From Protopterus annectens (lineage: Eukaryota; Chordata; Ceratodontiformes; Protopteridae), in contig NC_056745.1 in assembly GCF_019279795.1 (NCBI RefSeq), positions 511,625,006 through 511,689,005 on the forward strand: DNA of 64,000 nucleotides, read 5' to 3'. The notes beneath the pieces were generated by a model. The model did no database searches. It saw only the letters and a list, made by a program, of their open reading frames with translations, and was not told where the DNA came from. Position numbers and translations under genes: made by a program. Within the stretch, counting starts at the first letter, position 1. The number at the start of each line of letters is the position of its first letter. Shown here piece after piece: positions 61,996-64,000 of the stretch.

Positions 61996-61996
<1 letters not shown>

Positions 61997-62124
61997 TATA
62001 TAATGTTAGACAAAAAATATACCTCCAAACAAAAGCAAATATACCCAAAAAGGATTTTAAGCATAGTAAAAGAAAGGAGAGGTATAGTAAGAGAAAAACA
62101 GGGGGCTGGAGGGTGGGTAACCAA

Positions 62125-62225
62125 GACTGCAACAGTGAATACACTCTAACATCTGCATTTATGGTAAGTGTACACAACTGCAGTATGTTCTTCGTGTTTC
62201 ACTATTGCAGTCATTACATTTGGGT
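62125..62225 (-). repeat. Internal complementary region of I
   Basis: actgcaacagtgaatacactc to acaactgcagt, then atgttcttcgtgtttcac. One base differs from the left tip (ctgcagt for ctgtact). Confidence 0.86.
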
Positions 62226-62274
62226 AGAATCCCAAAGCTATGGTTGGAAGGATGGATTTATACAGCATTAGGAA

Positions 62275-63310
62275 AGGCCCTGCAGGACAGCAGTGGCAAA
62301 GCCAGCTTTGGATTTAGAGAAGAGAGGTAAATGGTAATGTTTGGTGAATGTATGAACTGAGCTTCAGGTAGCAGCTTCTAGAATGTCTCTGGTAGGAACC
62401 CCTCTGAGAAAGGCTGCATAAGTAGATGCAGCCCTGGTGGAATGAGACATGATCCCCTTGGGGATAGGTTTACCATGATGCATATAGCAGAAATGAATAC
62501 AATGGCTTATCCATTTGGAAACAGTCTGCTTTGAAATAGCCTTTCCCTCTGCCCCTGCAGTAAATGCCACCAATAGTTGTTCAGATTTTCGATTTTCTTA
62601 GAGATTTCGTCCTGTTTAAGTAGAGTCGAAGTTGTCTGTACATCCAGTGAATGCAGAATCCGCTCACCCTTGTTCTATGGATTAGGGAAGAAAGTTTGCA
62701 GATGAATGGTCTGATTACGAGCCACACTGGATACCACACCTTAGGCATGAAAGATGGATTGGTCCCGAGAGCCACCCTGTTCGGATGAAAAATAATGAAA
62801 GGCTCCACTGCCATAAGAGCCTGTAATTCTGAAATCCTTCTAGCTGAAGTGACTGCTAAAAGGAAAGCTGTTTTCCAGGAGAGAAATTTTAGGTCTGCAG
62901 TAGCAGCTAGCTCAAAAGGAGGGAGAGTGAGTTTTTCCAAAACAAAATTGAGGTCCCATGCAGGAGTTGGTGCTCTCCTGGGAGGTCTTACATTTTTGGC
63001 CCCTCTGAAATACTGCTTTAGCAGAGGATGAGAGAAGAGGGGAGAGTTCTGTGTTGTAATGAGCTGAAATGTCAGAGGCATGGATTTTTATGGAAGAAAA
63101 GGATAGGCCCTTGTGAAGCATCTCAGTTAAGTATTGCAGAATCTGAGGAATATTGGGCATTGCTGTGCTTATTCCTTGTGATTGGTTCCAGTCACAGAAT
63201 CTTTTCCATTTGTCAGCATAGGATTTTCTAGTACTAGGTCTTCTAGCCTCCAAAATGACATCCATCACTGGTTTGCTGAGGGATGCCAAGGGCAAAATTA
63301 GTTGATTAAC
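62275..63310 (-). pseudogene. Tyrosine recombinase of I
   Basis: DVILEARRPSTRKSYADKWK and SIKIHASDISAHYNTE in 62,912-63,706, then FRGAKNVRPPRRA, TSARRISELQALMAVEPF (Arg I) and SFMPKV in 62,581-63,081, then KAISKQTVSKWISHCIHF and MSHSTRAASTYAAFLRG (HxxR) in 62,364-62,573. The last step (W-S-VHTFTKHY) is shifted and lies near 62,345. Four breaks, catalytic steps otherwise readable. Confidence 0.84.
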
Positions 63311-63323
63311 CACTCTGCAAGAT

Positions 63324-63735
63324 TCAAAGTTTGGAGCTGAATGTGCAGAATTTGGTAGTTCTGCTGAGACCGTAGGTAAGGTGTTTGAGGCAGGTGCCAC
63401 GGAGGAAGGTGCGACATTGCGCAGGAGTGGGTACCAGTGTTGGCGAGGCCAGTCTGGAGCAATCATTTTTGGTTTGTCCTGTTTGACTTTTAGTAGAACT
63501 TTGGAGAGCAGAGGCAGAGGGGGAAAAGCATAGACGGATAGGTTTTTCCAGCTGAATGATAGAACATCCACTTTCCAAGCTTTTTTGTGATGAATTCTTG
63601 TGCACAATTTGTCCAAATGATAGTTCTGGGGTGAGGCAAAAGATCCATGTCTGGGTTCCCCCATTTGCATGTCAACATGTTGAAAACTTGTGGTTCCAAT
63701 TTCCATTCGTGTGGGTCCTTAAGGTTTCTGCTTAG
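63324..63735 (-). pseudogene. Methyltransferase-like domain of I
   Basis: MLTCKWGNPDMDL in 63,490-63,699, then LSFSWKNLSVYAFPPLPLLS, KVLLKVKQDKPKMIAPDWPR and QHWYPLLRN in 62,912-63,706. In this copy small losses put the domain and the recombinase in one frame. The overlapping second frame (63,324-63,605) is also open. Confidence 0.75.
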
Positions 63736-64000
63736 TTAGTCTGCCAGAGTATTTAGCTTTCCTGGCAGGAATTGAGCTTGTAGCTGTATCCGAAAGGTCA
63801 CGGCCATGTTCCACAATGCCATGGCTAGTCTGCAAAGGGGGTAGGAATGTGTACCCTCCTGCTTATGTACCACAACTGTGGTGTTGTCTGTCTTTATCAT
63901 TAACTGTCCTGGTTGAAGGTAGTCCTTGAAGGCTGTCAGAGCATTCTGTACAGCTAGCATCTCTTTCTGATTGATATGTAGGTGCACTTGATTTGGGCTC
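63736..64000 (-). pseudogene. RNase H of I, partial
   Basis: 83 open codons: MHLHINQKEMLAVQNALTAF (Glu), GQLMIKTDNTTVVV (Asp), SYPLCRLAMALWNMA and PGKLNTLAD (Asp). The first Asp step is outside the window. A two-codon loss after NTTV. Otherwise in good shape. Confidence 0.84.

Larger units (their letters stand above)
61693..64000 (-). mobile_element. DIRS element I, runs off the window
   Basis: Left repeat, ICR, YR, methyltransferase-like domain and most of RNase H, minus strand. Inserted in the right repeat of H after a flank ending gataa. RT, Gag and the right repeat lie beyond the window. Same end type as B, E and H. Confidence 0.88.

Noticed and set aside
61881-62177. Open frames with YIYIYIY runs on both strands
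   Set aside because: They come from the (AT)n repeat and have no other support.
1-64000. LTR retrotransposons or endogenous retroviruses
   Set aside because: The terminal repeats are inverted, not direct, the integrase is a tyrosine recombinase, and no retroviral protease, DDE integrase or envelope was seen.
1-64000. tRNA, rRNA, CRISPR arrays, bacterial promoters
   Set aside because: No clover-leaf, no rRNA words and no spaced short repeats were seen; the content is eukaryotic.

Overview
The window looks like intergenic DNA from a large, repeat-swollen vertebrate genome. A big-genome amphibian (salamander or caecilian) or a lungfish is the best guess. This rests on the mix of elements: many DIRS-type tyrosine-recombinase retrotransposons, CR1/L2-type LINEs, Penelope-like elements (PLEs) and a scrap of L1. 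I see no host gene, tRNA, rRNA or CRISPR array. Nearly every coding trace is a broken retrotransposon gene, and most lie on the minus strand. Positions of nested boundaries were read by eye and are good to a few bases where the ends are intact, and to tens of bases in old copies.

Layout, left part. 1-3,199 is a badly decayed DIRS-like element (K). From 3,200 to 41,033 an old DIRS element (J) can be framed by its own inverted terminal repeats. Its recombinase remnant is at 3,745-4,440 and its gag remnants are at 33,510-34,110, 35,575-35,800 and 40,030-40,735. Everything between is later insertion or replacement: a PLE scrap (4,440-5,595), DIRS A (5,596-11,187), a long LINE (LINE2) in three pieces (11,188-12,652; 22,159-22,451; 27,998-29,800), a CR1-like LINE scrap (31,210-32,430), PLE pieces (32,450-33,510; 34,115-35,530) and a nearly full-length CR1-like LINE (36,545-40,012). 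LINE2 is split by DIRS B (12,653-22,158) and DIRS D (22,452-27,997). B is itself split by DIRS C (16,956-20,853) and by a 5'-truncated CR1 scrap (14,405-15,355).

Layout, right part. 41,034-44,445 is mostly unassigned, with an L1 endonuclease scrap at 43,220-43,580. A different DIRS family (F) starts at 44,446 and is cut at 46,558 by DIRS E. E is cut by DIRS G (47,995-53,361) and DIRS H (from 56,169). H is cut inside its right terminal repeat by DIRS I (61,693 to the window end).

How a DIRS copy is built here. Reading the minus strand, the order is right terminal repeat with promoter, gag, reverse transcriptase (RT), RNase H, a DAM-type methyltransferase-like domain, tyrosine recombinase (YR), internal complementary region (ICR), then left terminal repeat. 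The two terminal repeats are inverted. The short ICR is the complement of the left tip joined to the complement of the right tip, as expected if it is the template for closing a circular DNA that the recombinase then integrates. The methyltransferase and recombinase frames overlap, and the pol frame overlaps the gag tail. All copies carry stops, frameshifts or deletions, so none looks autonomous as it stands.
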